In this document: positions 18,169 through 29,699 of the stretch, one piece after another
Numbering within the stretch: the first letter of the stretch is position 1
Layout of the letters: each line of letters begins with the position of its first letter
Assembly (NCBI RefSeq): GCF_020166415.1
Contig: NZ_JAIQXV010000008.1
Coordinates: forward strand, 62,001-126,000
Source of the DNA: Deinococcus multiflagellatus
Lineage (GTDB): Bacteria > Deinococcota > Deinococci > Deinococcales > Deinococcaceae
Direction of reading: 5' to 3'
Length of the DNA stretch: 64,000 bases
Notes under the pieces: model-generated
What the model was told of the DNA's origin: nothing
Database searches by the model: none
What the model saw: only the letters and a program-made list of their open reading frames with translations
Position numbers and translations under genes: made by a program

Positions 18169-18729
18169 TCAGACCGGGGTACACTCCACCACGCCGCCGG
18201 GCGTGCCGATCAGCGCCACCCGGGAATCCGGTGGGCAGGGCAACTGCGCGGGCAGCATCAGCGGGTGGGCCAGCGTGTACTCCGGCAGGCCCAGCCCCAG
18301 GCCGCGCGCGCCCCAGCCAAAGCCCTTGCCCAGCCGCCCGCCCTGGGGGTCGGCGGCCACGCAGGCCAGCACGGCAGCCTGAGCGCCTTCGGTGGTCAGC
18401 TTCGGCTCGCCGTACGTGGGCATGGCGCTCAGGCGCGCGCCCCGGGGGTCGGTCAGGTGCCAGGCCCAGCCCTCTTTTTTCTGGTGGGGCACATACAGCG
18501 TCTTGCCCGCCTTCAGCGCCAGGGTGCGCAGCGGGTACAGGGCGCGCTCCGGGCCCACGATCAGGGTGTGCAGGGCCGCCACCTGCGGGTGGGCCAGCAG
18601 CTGGGCGGCGGCCTTGCGGGCGTGGGTAAAGTTCGGGCAGTGCCCGTGCGGCGGCAGCGGGTAGGCGCAGGCGCGGCGGGCTTGCAACTCGTCCCACACC
18701 TGCTCGCGGTAGGCCCCAGCGGTCAGCAT
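18169..18729 (-). CDS. 5-formyltetrahydrofolate cyclo-ligase-like protein
   Basis: 186 residues. YREQVWDELQARRACAYPLP, the PNFTHARKAAAQLL block, ALKAGKTLYVPH and the C-terminal LGKGFGWGARGLGLGLPEY with a late IGTPGGVVE follow the order of the MTHFS fold. True cyclo-ligases have GxGxGYYDR; here GWGARGLGLG differs, so it may be one of the divergent MTHFS-domain proteins of unknown substrate. The start lies 12 bp from the 148-bp repeat element, so its promoter should lie in or across that element. Confidence 0.7.
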   Translation of the reverse strand: MLTAGAYREQVWDELQARRACAYPLPPHGHCPNFTHARKAAAQLLAHPQVAALHTLIVGPERALYPLRTLALKAGKTLYVPHQKKEGWAWHLTDPRGARLSAMPTYGEPKLTTEGAQAAVLACVAADPQGGRLGKGFGWGARGLGLGLPEYTLAHPLMLPAQLPCPPDSRVALIGTPGGVVECTPV

Positions 18730-18740
18730 GCCGCCCAGGC

Positions 18741-18888
18741 TAAGGACCTCGCCCCTCCCAATTCAACGTTTCAGAAGAGCGCCGAAACGTTTCCATTCTC
18801 GGTGCGAGGTCCTTTTTTCGCCTCTCGCTCTGCGGCGCAGCTGTTCCAGCCCGCTCGGTTGATCTCAAGATCAACAGCGAGTGACTTA
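18741..18888 (+). repeat. 148-bp MITE-like element, copy A
   Basis: Starts TAAGGACCTCGC and ends in the imperfect inverse (GCGAGTGACTTA). It contains AGGACCTCGC paired with GCGAGGTCCT followed by six T, an inner AACGTTTC/GAAACGTT stem, and a 3' hairpin GGTTGATCT/AGATCAACAGCG. A near-identical copy lies inverted at 61197-61344. The TA at each end fits an IS630/Tc1-type TA target, which is inferred. Confidence 0.85.
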
Positions 18889-18925
18889 GGTCATCTGGCG
18901 GCGGCGCGCGGCGGGGGCCCTGGCC

Positions 18926-18931
18926 TACACT
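18926..18931 (+). promoter_or_regulatory. -10 element (TACACT) of a leaderless promoter for the nitrilase gene
   Basis: TACACT ends 7 nt before the ATG. Confidence 0.5.
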
Positions 18932-18938
18932 CGGGCCC

Positions 18939-19868
18939 ATGACGGCACAGGGCTTGGTGGTGCGGGTGGCGGCGGCGGCGTACCCGGTGGATTTTCTGGA
19001 GGGCTGGACGGCCTACGAGGCCAAGCTCTCGCGTTGGGTGGGCGAGGCGGCGGCCCAGGGCGCGCAGCTCCTCGTCTTTCCCGAGTACAGCCCGCTGGAA
19101 CTGATCAGCCTGCTGCCCCGTGCCCTGCACCACGACGTGCTGGGCATGCGCCCGGCGCTGCAGGCCTTTCTGCCCGAGTTCCTGGCCCTGCACGCCCGGC
19201 TGGCCCGCCAGCACGGCGTGGGGATCGTGGCGGGCAGCTATCCGGTGGCCCAGGGCGAGGGCTTTGTGAACCGCGCCTACGTGTTTGGCCCCGACGGCAC
19301 CCAGACCCACCAGGACAAGCTGCTGATGACCCGCTTTGAGGCCGAGGAATGGGCCATTGCCCCCGGCGAAGGCGTGCGTGTGTTTGACCTGCCGCTGCCC
19401 GGCTGGACGCTGCGCTTTGGCATTGCCATCTGCTACGACAGCGAGTTCCCCACCCTGGCCCGCCAACTGGCTGAAGCCGGCGCGGAACTGCTGGTGGTGC
19501 CGTCGTTCACCGGCAGCCGCGCCGGGTACACGCGCGTGCGGGTGGGCAGCATGGCCCGCGCGCTGGAAAACCAGTGCTACGCCCTGCACGCGCCCCTGAT
19601 TGCCCATGCCCCCTGGACCTACGCGGTGGAAGACGCCCACGGCGCCGCCGGCATTTACGCCCCCGCCGACAACGGCCTGCCCGCCGACGGCGTGGTGGCG
19701 CAGCGCGGCTGGAACGAGACCGGCTGGCTGGTGGCCGACCTGGACTTGGCCCTGACCCGCCATGTGCGCGCCGACGGCCACGTATTGAACTGGCGCGACC
19801 GGCAAATAGGCCAGAGCCGCCCCGGCCCCGCCGAGGTGGTCCCCCTGGCGGCCGAGGTGCCCGCATGA
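18939..19868 (+). CDS. Carbon-nitrogen hydrolase (nitrilase superfamily)
   Basis: 309 residues. The Glu-Lys-Cys triad is visible: Glu in [11 protein letters not shown] (residue about 47), Lys in [12 protein letters not shown], and Cys in [12 protein letters not shown] (residue about 166). A second structural Glu follows in DSEFP. Such enzymes hydrolyse amides or nitriles, and the substrate cannot be told from motifs. The stop codon overlaps the start of the next GNAT gene (ATGA), so the two are probably co-translated. Confidence 0.9.
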   Translation: MTAQGLVVRVAAAAYPVDFLEGWTAYEAKLSRWVGEAAAQGAQLLVFPEYSPLELISLLPRALHHDVLGMRPALQAFLPEFLALHARLARQHGVGIVAGSYPVAQGEGFVNRAYVFGPDGTQTHQDKLLMTRFEAEEWAIAPGEGVRVFDLPLPGWTLRFGIAICYDSEFPTLARQLAEAGAELLVVPSFTGSRAGYTRVRVGSMARALENQCYALHAPLIAHAPWTYAVEDAHGAAGIYAPADNGLPADGVVAQRGWNETGWLVADLDLALTRHVRADGHVLNWRDRQIGQSRPGPAEVVPLAAEVPA

Positions 19869-20374
19869 CCGCCCCCACCATTCGCCGCCTGACCCTGGCC
19901 GATGCCCCCGCCTACCGTGCGGCTCGTCTCGCCGCCCTGCGCGCCGACCCCGAGGCCTTTGTGACCACCGCCGAGCAGTTCGCCGCGTGGCCGGCTGAAC
20001 GGCTGGCCGAGCGCCTCGCCCCCGACGCCCCCGGCGTGACCCTGGGCGCCTTCCTGAACGGCGACCTCGTGGGCCTGCTGACCCTGATGCGCGAGGAGCC
20101 CCCAACCCAGGCGCACCGCGTGAACATCTTCAGCGTGTCGGTGGCCCCAGCGGCGCGCGGGCAGGGCGTGGGCGAGGCGCTGGTAAGGGCCGCCATGGAC
20201 CACGCCCACACTTGGCCCGGCGTGACTTCACTTCACCTCACCGTCATGGACACCCAGCACGCCGCCCGGCGCCTGTACGAACGCTGCGGCTTTCGCGTGT
20301 GGGGCACCCAGCCGGACGCGGTGCGCCGGAACGGGCGGGTACATGAGGAGCATTGGATGTGGTTGCCCCTTTAG
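19865..20374 (+). CDS. GNAT family N-acetyltransferase
   Basis: 169 residues. It starts with an [20 protein letters not shown] block and has the acetyl-CoA pyrophosphate loop in [20 protein letters not shown]. The C-terminal [17 protein letters not shown] is the usual last beta-alpha element. The substrate is unknown. The four-base ATGA overlap with the nitrilase gene sets the start. Confidence 0.9.
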   Translation: MTAPTIRRLTLADAPAYRAARLAALRADPEAFVTTAEQFAAWPAERLAERLAPDAPGVTLGAFLNGDLVGLLTLMREEPPTQAHRVNIFSVSVAPAARGQGVGEALVRAAMDHAHTWPGVTSLHLTVMDTQHAARRLYERCGFRVWGTQPDAVRRNGRVHEEHWMWLPL

Positions 20375-20377
20375 CTT

Positions 20378-20908
20378 TCAGGGTGTGGGCCGAACTGGAA
20401 ACTGGCTGATCTGTGCCTCCCACTGCGCTATCAGCTTGCGCAGACCCTCCTCGGTGAGGGGAAAGTCGAGCCAGCATTCCAAGATTTCACCAGTTTCTGA
20501 CCAGGCTGGTGAATGGTCCAGTTCGTGCGCAAAGGGCGGCAGATACTCTGAACTCAGCGTGACGCGCAGGTGCAGGTGGTCGTCCCGTTCAGGGTGTCTG
20601 AACCAGGGCGAACGGGCTGCGATCATCAAGCAGGGTTCGGTAAAGGATTCCTCGCTGCTCAGCACGGTCCCCTGCCAGCCAATAAAGGTCGGGGCGTATT
20701 CTGCCACCTCTTTCAGCCAGGTCCCCAGTCGCTGCGCCTCCTGCGCGGTCAGGCAGGGGTCAATGACGTCCCAGGTGCGGCCATCCGGCAAGTGCAGATG
20801 CAGCCGCACATTCAGCCAGTTGGCGTCCCATTCGTCGGTGGCCTCCGGAAACTGGTAGTCCACGATCTCGAGAGACAGGTGAAGGCCGCCACCGTTCTGC
20901 AACTGCAT
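20378..20908 (-). CDS. WapI-like immunity family protein
   Basis: 176 residues from the ATG at 20908 (MQLQNGGG). The blocks LSLEIVDYQFPEA, EWDANWLNVRLHLH and WDVIDPCLTAQEA match the small YQFP...WLNV family that includes the WapA immunity protein WapI of Bacillus. Many members sit far from any toxin and their role is unknown. There is no toxin next to it here. It converges with the GNAT gene, with 3 bp between them. Confidence 0.6.
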   Translation of the reverse strand: MQLQNGGGLHLSLEIVDYQFPEATDEWDANWLNVRLHLHLPDGRTWDVIDPCLTAQEAQRLGTWLKEVAEYAPTFIGWQGTVLSSEESFTEPCLMIAARSPWFRHPERDDHLHLRVTLSSEYLPPFAHELDHSPAWSETGEILECWLDFPLTEEGLRKLIAQWEAQISQFPVRPTP

Positions 20909-20961
20909 GTCTCTTGATTTTACCCGTCCCTGCCGCACGGACAAACCCGCCCTCACGCCCG

Positions 20962-20967
20962 TACACT
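20962..20967 (+). promoter_or_regulatory. -10 element (TACACT) of a leaderless promoter for kbl
   Basis: TACACT ends 6 nt before the ATG of the PLP enzyme gene, which supports that start codon. Confidence 0.5.
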
Positions 20968-20973
20968 GCCCCC

Positions 20974-22164
<1,191 letters not shown>

Positions 22165-22169
22165 GGGCG

Positions 22170-22550
22170 GTGCTCTTTGAGGGCTACACCGCCGACGAAC
22201 GCCTGGCCCTGCCGGATGAGCAGCTGCGGGCCCTGGCCCTGACGGACGAGCCGGTGGTGTTCCGCATCGGCTCGTCGGAGGTGCTGGGGCAATTCACGGT
22301 CTCGGGTGACACCCTGATCCTCGAACTGGCCCAGATTGACGACGGCGGCGAGGGCGTGCTGGCGGCCCTGGCCAGCCGGTACGCGCGGCAGCAGGGGCTG
22401 GGGTTTGTCGAGTGGCGCGTGCATGCCCTGCACTGCGCCCGGCCCAACCTGAGGCTGCGGCGGATGATGGAACTCAAGGGGTTGACGGTCCACACCGTGC
22501 CTGGGGTGGGTGAGTGCCTGTGGCGCCGCGTGGCGGCGGGGCCTGCCTGA
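22170..22550 (+). CDS. Conserved protein of unknown function
   Basis: 126 residues from a GTG 5 nt after the kbl stop. Short beta-strand-rich segments (VVFRIGSSEVLGQFTVSGDTLILELAQID) are followed by a helix and FVEWRVHALHCARPNLRLRRMMELKGLTVH. The last part resembles the end of a GNAT fold, where the co-substrate loop should precede an 'L-x-x-x-x-x-x-K-G' element. No acetyl-CoA loop is evident. Probably co-transcribed with kbl and ubiE. Confidence 0.65.
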   Translation: MLFEGYTADERLALPDEQLRALALTDEPVVFRIGSSEVLGQFTVSGDTLILELAQIDDGGEGVLAALASRYARQQGLGFVEWRVHALHCARPNLRLRRMMELKGLTVHTVPGVGECLWRRVAAGPA

Positions 22551-22589
22551 CCCTGCCCTTTTTTCCCTCCTGTCCCGGGCGGCGCGCCC

Positions 22590-22595
22590 TATCAT
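22590..22595 (+). promoter_or_regulatory. -10 element (TATCAT) of a leaderless promoter for ubiE
   Basis: TATCAT ends 6 nt before the ATG. Confidence 0.5.
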
Positions 22596-22601
22596 GCCCC
22601 C

Positions 22602-23321
22602 ATGACCAAGCGGCCAGCGGTGGGCGACCGGCAGGACAAGGGGCAGGACGTGCAGGCGATGTTCGCCGCCATTGCGCCCCGCTACGATCTGCTGAACCGG
22701 GTGCTGAGCCTGGGCGTGGACCGGGGCTGGCGCCGCGCGGCGGCCCAGGAGGCGCTGGCCTTGCAGCCCCGCCGCGTTCTAGACGTGGCCACCGGCACCG
22801 CCGACTTCGCCTTGGAACTCAAGAGCCGCGCTCCAGCAGCCGAGGTGATCGGCAGCGATTTCGTGCCGGAGATGCTGGCGATTGGCCGCGAGAAGGCCCA
22901 GGCCCGCCACCTGAAGATCGCTCTGGAAGAGGGCGACGCCCTGAACCTGCCCTACCCCGATGGCAGTTTCGACGCCGTGACCTGCGCCTTCGGGTTTCGC
23001 AACTTTGCCGACTACGAGCGCGGGCTGGCCGAATTCTGGCGGGTGCTGGCGCCGGGGGGCCGGGCGGTGATTCTGGAGTTCCCCCCGCCCCGCCCCGGGC
23101 TGTTTGGGGCCCTGTTCCGCTTTTACTTCCAGCACGTCCTGCCGCGCATAGGCGCGCTGGTCAGCGGCAACGCCGGGGCCTACACCTACCTGCCCGAAAG
23201 CGTGCTGGCCTTTCCCGAGCCGGCGCGGCTGGAACGCATGATGCAGGCCACGGGTTTTCGCACCCGCTATCGGCTGCTGACCTTTGGCATTGCCGCCATC
23301 CACGTCGGCGACAAGCTGTAG
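22602..23321 (+). CDS. ubiE: Demethylmenaquinone methyltransferase
   Basis: 239 residues. UbiE/MenG methylates demethylmenaquinone to menaquinone with SAM, at the membrane. Family blocks: VQAMFAAIAPRYDLLNRVLSLG, the SAM loop VLDVATGTADFAL, EGDALNLPYPDGSFDAVTCAFGFRNFADYERGL and the C-terminal YLPESVLAFPEP. The substrate is inferred from the organism type, since Deinococcus uses menaquinone. Confidence 0.94.
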   Translation: MTKRPAVGDRQDKGQDVQAMFAAIAPRYDLLNRVLSLGVDRGWRRAAAQEALALQPRRVLDVATGTADFALELKSRAPAAEVIGSDFVPEMLAIGREKAQARHLKIALEEGDALNLPYPDGSFDAVTCAFGFRNFADYERGLAEFWRVLAPGGRAVILEFPPPRPGLFGALFRFYFQHVLPRIGALVSGNAGAYTYLPESVLAFPEPARLERMMQATGFRTRYRLLTFGIAAIHVGDKL

Positions 23322-23324
23322 GGC

Positions 23325-23810
23325 TCAGCGGCTGGCGCTGAGAAGCCGGCCCTGGCCCAGCCACAGGCGCAGGGCGCAGGCCAGCAGCAGGGCGCCCAGC
23401 GGAAAGGGCACCGCGCCCAGGTCCATGCGGGCGTCCACCCCCCGCGTGAACGACCCGAAGCGCCCACGCACCTCGCCCGCGTAGTGGCGCAGGTTGACGT
23501 CCAGGCCGTCGGTAAACGAACCGTAGCGGCCCGTCACGGTGTCCGGGGTGAAATTCAGGCTCACGTCCACGCCCTCGGTGTAGCCCCCCAGGCGCACGGT
23601 CATCACGCCCGCCGCAATCTGCGCGCGCACGTCGAAGCCGTGGGTGACCCCGCCCACACGGCCCAGCAGCACGCCCTCGTCAATCCAGACCGTGACATCG
23701 GTGCCGTCCGTGTAGCCGCCCACGCGCCCCTTCAGGCGCTCGCCGTCCCAGGTGGCTTGCAGGGCCACCCCATCCGCAACACCGCCAAAGCGGCCTGAGA
23801 GAGCATCCAT
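23325..23810 (-). CDS. Short tandem-repeat protein with C-terminal membrane segment
   Basis: 161 residues made of about six repeats of roughly 21 residues with the core GRxGGxTxGxDV (GRVGGYTDGTDV, GRVGGVTHGFDV, VRLGGYTEGVDV, GRYGSFTDGLDV, GRFGSFTRGVDA). The period fits a small beta-solenoid or stacked beta-hairpins. It ends in a hydrophobic stretch (FPLGALLLACALRLWLG), a possible tail anchor. No signal peptide, no recognised family and no functional hint from neighbours. Confidence 0.7.
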   Translation of the reverse strand: MDALSGRFGGVADGVALQATWDGERLKGRVGGYTDGTDVTVWIDEGVLLGRVGGVTHGFDVRAQIAAGVMTVRLGGYTEGVDVSLNFTPDTVTGRYGSFTDGLDVNLRHYAGEVRGRFGSFTRGVDARMDLGAVPFPLGALLLACALRLWLGQGRLLSASR

Positions 23811-23819
23811 AGGGGGATT

Positions 23820-23947
23820 ATGGGTGATGGTTCATGGGTGATGGTGGATGGAAAAAGAAAGGGCAGGCGGCGTCATGGGTGCGCCAGCCTGCCCCTTGTC
23901 GGTCGAAGGGGATGTTTCCATCAACCATCAACCTTCGACCATCACCC
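23820..23947. repeat. TTGATGG-type inverted repeat around the sucB terminator
   Basis: The left arm (GGGTGATGGTTCATGGGTGA and on to GGATGGAAA) and the right arm (TTTCCATCAACCATCAACCT and on to ATCACCC) are imperfect inverse copies of about 33 bp, enclosing the hairpin at 23861-23894. Related tracts lie at 3842 and 42727. Confidence 0.6.
23851..23894 (-). terminator. Terminator after sucB
   Basis: Minus strand GGGCAGGC...GCCTGCCC stem with an inner GGCG/CGCC, followed by TTTCTTTTT. Confidence 0.75.
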
Positions 23948-23948
23948 C

Positions 23949-25244
23949 TTACAGTTCCAGCAGCATCCGCGCGGGGTCTTCCAGTAGGTTCTTGATCATC
24001 ACCAAGAACTGCACGGCTTCCTTGCCGTCAATGATGCGGTGGTCGTAGCTCAGGGCGATGTACATCATGGGGGCGATCACCACCTGCCCGTTCTGGGCAA
24101 TGGGGCGCTCAATGATGTTGTGCATCCCCAGAATCGCGCTCTGGGGCGCGTTGATGATGGGGGTGCTCATCATGGAACCGAAGGTCCCGCCGTTGGTAAT
24201 AGAGAAGGTGCCGCCGGACATATCCTCCAGCGTCAGCTTGCCGCCCTTGGCCTTGGTGGCAAATTCAGCGATCTGCTTCTCAATGCCCGCGAGGCTCATC
24301 TGGTCGGTGTCGCGCAGGATGGGCACCACCAAGCCACGGTCACTGGCCACGGCAATGCCAATGTCGTAATAGCCGTGGTAAATGATGTCCTTGCCTTCCA
24401 CGCTGGCATTGACGACCGGGAAGGCCTTCAGGGCCTCGGTGGCCGCGCGCACGAACAGGCTCATGAACCCCAGCTTGGTGCCGTGCTTCGCCACGAACTG
24501 GTCCTGGTACTTCTTGCGCAGGTCCATGGCCGGCTTCATGTTGACCTCGTTGAAGGTGGTCAGCAGGGCCGCCGTGTTCTGCACGTCTTTCAGGCGCTCG
24601 GCAATGCGCTGGCGAATGCGCGTCATGGGCACGCGCTGTTCGGGGCGCGCGCCAGCCGGAATGTGGGCGGCGGGCACCACAGCGGGGGTGCTGGGCTGCT
24701 GAGGCGGCGCGGCCTGCTGGCTCACCGGCCGGGCGGCGTCCTGGGGGCCCTGGTAGGTCAGGCCACCCTGCGCGGCGGCCACAGCGTCGGCCTTGGTGAT
24801 GTTGCCCCGGGGCCCGGTGGCAGGAATCTGGGCGGGGTTCAGACCCTGCTCGGCCACGATCTTGCGCACGGCGGGCGAGAGGTCGTCGCGGCGGGTGGCC
24901 TCGTTGCCGGCGGCACCCGCCTGGGCGCTGTCGGGCTGCGCAGCGGTGCCGCCCGCCGAGGTCTCGCCCGCCACCGGGCCAGCGGCGGGGTCAGCAGCGG
25001 GCGCGCTGCCTGCGTCCCCCACCACGCCCAGCACCTCTTCGCTCAGGACGGTGTCGCCCTCGTTCTTGGCGGTGCTGACCAGCACGCCGTCTTGCAGGGC
25101 AGTGACTTCCAGCACCACCTTGTCGGTTTCAATCTCGGCCAGCACCTCGCCGCGCTTCACGGGATCGCCGGGCTTCTTGTGCCACGCCAGCAGCGTGCCT
25201 TCGCTCACCGACTCGGAAAAAACAGGAACCTTGATGTCCGCCAT
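23949..25244 (-). CDS. sucB: Dihydrolipoyllysine succinyltransferase, E2 of 2-oxoglutarate dehydrogenase
   Basis: 431 residues. The lipoyl domain (residues 1-80) has the lipoylated Lys in [11 protein letters not shown]. An Ala/Gly/Pro-rich linker follows. The E1/E3-binding domain is [20 protein letters not shown]. After a second linker the catalytic domain ends with [16 protein letters not shown], carrying the HxxxDG active site. The start at 25244 ([16 protein letters not shown]) fits the family; the frame stays open upstream but is not E2-like. sucA is on the same strand but separated by the opposite-strand module at 25447-26704. Confidence 0.95.
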   Translation of the reverse strand: MADIKVPVFSESVSEGTLLAWHKKPGDPVKRGEVLAEIETDKVVLEVTALQDGVLVSTAKNEGDTVLSEEVLGVVGDAGSAPAADPAAGPVAGETSAGGTAAQPDSAQAGAAGNEATRRDDLSPAVRKIVAEQGLNPAQIPATGPRGNITKADAVAAAQGGLTYQGPQDAARPVSQQAAPPQQPSTPAVVPAAHIPAGARPEQRVPMTRIRQRIAERLKDVQNTAALLTTFNEVNMKPAMDLRKKYQDQFVAKHGTKLGFMSLFVRAATEALKAFPVVNASVEGKDIIYHGYYDIGIAVASDRGLVVPILRDTDQMSLAGIEKQIAEFATKAKGGKLTLEDMSGGTFSITNGGTFGSMMSTPIINAPQSAILGMHNIIERPIAQNGQVVIAPMMYIALSYDHRIIDGKEAVQFLVMIKNLLEDPARMLLEL

Positions 25245-25446
25245 AACGCCCTCTGTTATACCCCCCGGCGGCTGTGACTGGGCCGGGAACGCAGGCCCAG
25301 GGCCGCCCGGCTGTCTCTGCGGGCGGGCCGCGCCCTTTGGCTTAGGGGCCAGTGCGTCATGCGGCGAATTTCGGCGGGCGCGGCGGGCCGCTAGCGTAGG
25401 GCAGAGCAAGGGGCGCGCGCCTGACGCCGCCTCCGGAGGTGTTGCC

Positions 25447-26181
25447 ATGACCAGACTGAACCAGATTATCGCCGTGGAAAAGGGTGTGAAAAGCCGCTCT
25501 TTTGCCGAACTCACCGACGCCCACCAGCAGTTGCAAAAGCCCACCCTGCTGGGCGGTATTGCCCGCACCTACCGCCCCAAGGACGAGGAAGGCGAACTGC
25601 TGCCACCCGAATCCACCCGCGTGCAGGTGAAAGCCGAAGAGGTGGTGCGCCAGACCGCCCAGATTCTGACCGGGCTGTTTGACGTGACCGCCACCAAGGA
25701 CTGGGCCAACTGCCAGGCCAAGGCCGACGTGGTGGTGGGCGAGCGCGTGCTCCTGAAACAGGTGCCGGTCAGCTACCTTCTGTTTCTGGAAAAGCAGCTC
25801 ACCGACCTGAACACCTTTCTGCGCAAGCTGCCCGTGCTGGACGCCAGCGAAAGCTGGACCTTCGACCCGGGTGCCGACGCCTACGCCACCGAGCCCATTC
25901 AGACCGTGCGCACCCGCAAGATTCCGCGCAACCACGTCAAGGCCGAGGCCACTGACAAGCACCCCGCGCAGGTGGAGGTGTACTACGAGGACGTGACGGT
26001 GGGCTACTGGCGCACCGTGAAGTTCAGCGGCGCCCTGCCCGCCCAGCGCGTGCACGAGTTGCAGACCCGCGTGCAGAAGTTGCAGCAGGCCGTGAAATTT
26101 GCCCGCGAGGAAGCGAACAGCTTTGAAGTCACCGAGCAGAAGGTGGGCGAGCGGGTGTTTGCGTACCTGCTGGACAGCTGA
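25447..26181 (+). CDS. Conserved protein of unknown function next to tRNA-like RNA (probably the DUF7873 family)
   Basis: 244 residues, preceded by a strong GGAGGTG ribosome site. The sequence is basic and mostly helical. Recognisable conserved stretches are [93 protein letters not shown] and [15 protein letters not shown] recall very similar proteins from actinobacteria, catalogued as DUF7873; this is from memory and unchecked. No catalytic motif is evident. The strong conservation, charged character and position directly before an RNA locus built from tRNA halves suggest an RNA-associated role (inference). It sits between sucA and sucB on the opposite strand. Confidence 0.75.
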   Translation: MTRLNQIIAVEKGVKSRSFAELTDAHQQLQKPTLLGGIARTYRPKDEEGELLPPESTRVQVKAEEVVRQTAQILTGLFDVTATKDWANCQAKADVVVGERVLLKQVPVSYLLFLEKQLTDLNTFLRKLPVLDASESWTFDPGADAYATEPIQTVRTRKIPRNHVKAEATDKHPAQVEVYYEDVTVGYWRTVKFSGALPAQRVHELQTRVQKLQQAVKFAREEANSFEVTEQKVGERVFAYLLDS

Positions 26182-26195
26182 GCCATAAGTACACC

Positions 26196-26228
26196 GGCGC
26201 CGGAACCTCCATACGGGGTTCCGGCGCC
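26196..26228 (+). terminator. Long hairpin after the DUF7873-like gene
   Basis: A perfect 12-bp stem (GGCGCCGGAACC / GGTTCCGGCGCC) with a 9-nt loop starts 15 nt after the stop. There is no T run, so it may be a processing or boundary structure rather than a terminator. Confidence 0.5.
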
Positions 26229-26328
26229 TCCGTTGGCGTACGCCACCCAGCGCATGTGGAGTGCAGACCTAGTCTTTATCCTGAGCCTCGGAGTACCACG
26301 CTGAGGCTCAGCCTCAAGCTGACAGGAA

Positions 26329-26411
26329 GGCCGCGTTTCAATGCAGGTTCGAGTCCTGCGCCCGCCACCACTGCGGCGGGGTAGCCCAAACCGGTAGAGG
26401 CGGCGGCGGCC
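26329..26411 (+). ncRNA. tRNA-like module A with permuted halves (3' half before 5' half)
   Basis: The 3' half carries an anticodon-stem strand GCCGC (26330-26334), T-arm GCAGG-TTCGAGT-CCTGC (26343-26359), acceptor strand GCCCGCC (26360-26366), discriminator A and CCA (26368-26370). After 4 nt the 5' half begins: acceptor GGCGGGG (26375-26381), T8-A9, D-arm GCC with loop containing GGTA, G26, and GCGGC (26403-26407). Acceptor strands pair at 6 of 7 positions and anticodon stems at 5 of 5, but only if the halves are read in permuted order. The variable loop is 8 nt. No U33/anticodon loop can be read at the break. Confidence 0.6.
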
Positions 26412-26491
26412 CTTCGAAACACAAGCTCAAGCTCCCACTCCAAGCTGAGCATTCGCCGCTGAGGGTCCAATCAAGGGCGGCCGGTCGGACA

Positions 26492-26565
26492 AGCCGAGGT
26501 CAGGGGTTCAAAACCCCTTCGCTCCTCCACCCACGGAGCGGTAGCTCAGCCGGGAGAGCACGGCT
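26492..26565 (+). ncRNA. tRNA-like module B with permuted halves
   Basis: 3' half: AGCCG (26492-26496), variable loop AGGTC, T-arm AGGGG-TTCAAAA-CCCCT (26502-26518), acceptor TCGCTCC (26519-26525), discriminator T, CCA (26527-26529). Five bases later the 5' half: GGAGCGG (26535-26541), TA, D-arm GCTC-AGCCGGGA-GAGC, A26, CGGCT (26561-26565). All arms have canonical length. The acceptor pairs 7 of 7 with one G-U, and the anticodon stem 5 of 5. Outside the break, ACCGG (26577-26581) can also pair with CCGGT (26481-26485), extending the stem beyond an internal loop. Confidence 0.65.
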
Positions 26566-26657
26566 GCTGAGCATGAACCGGACGCTTAAACGCCGTGGAC
26601 CCGTGCAATTCAGTGGCACCCCAGGGGCGGAGGACCGGACATGTCCTTCGCTCCACC
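26535..26657 (+). ncRNA. Alternative linear module: 5' half B with a third 3' acceptor end
   Basis: Downstream of 5' half B, AGGAC-CGGACAT-GTCCT (26631-26647) followed by TCGCTCC and ACC (26648-26657) repeats the acceptor strand of 3' half B exactly. CACGGC (26559-26564) also pairs with GCCGTG (26592-26597). 5' half B can therefore close either with the upstream or the downstream 3' end. The T-loop here is not TTCRA, so this end is degenerate. Confidence 0.5.
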
Positions 26658-26672
26658 TCTTTGATGGGCAGA

Positions 26673-26704
26673 AAAAGCCCCCGGGGATGTCCCCAGGGGC
26701 TTTT
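26673..26704. terminator. Bidirectional terminator between the tRNA-like RNA and sucA
   Basis: AAAAGCCCC / GGGGCTTTT with an inner GGGG/CCCC and ATGT loop. It gives T runs on both strands, serving the plus-strand RNA and minus-strand sucA. Confidence 0.85.
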
Positions 26705-26714
26705 CAGGTGAACC

Positions 26715-29561
<2,847 letters not shown>

Positions 29562-29699
29562 AACGCCTCAGCATACCGCCCGGTGTCGCGCGAAATGGCA
29601 CCCCAGCGCCGCCTGTTTGTCCCTGGGCGCGTAACCATTCCCAGGGGCTGGACAGAGGTCTGCGGCCCGGCCTGCCCCCAGACGCGGCACCATAGGCCC

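Larger units (their letters stand above)
26229..26704 (+). ncRNA. Non-coding locus of tRNA-like modules
   Basis: About 475 bp with no convincing reading frame. In order: a 9-bp hairpin CTGAGCCTC/GAGGCTCAG (26281-26311), a tRNA 3' half with CCA, its matching 5' half, a second 3' half with CCA, its matching 5' half, a third 3' acceptor end, and a strong terminator. The halves show universal tRNA features (T8, A14, G18G19, TTCRA T-loops, five-pair arms). Length of the primary RNA is inferred; it may extend from the upstream gene. Confidence 0.7.

Noticed and set aside
26535..26657. An ordinary tRNA gene in linear order
   Set aside because: The downstream T-loop is CGGACAT, not TTCRA, and the anticodon stem has no proper 7-nt loop. 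The linear reading is worse than the permuted one, so it is listed only as an alternative fold.
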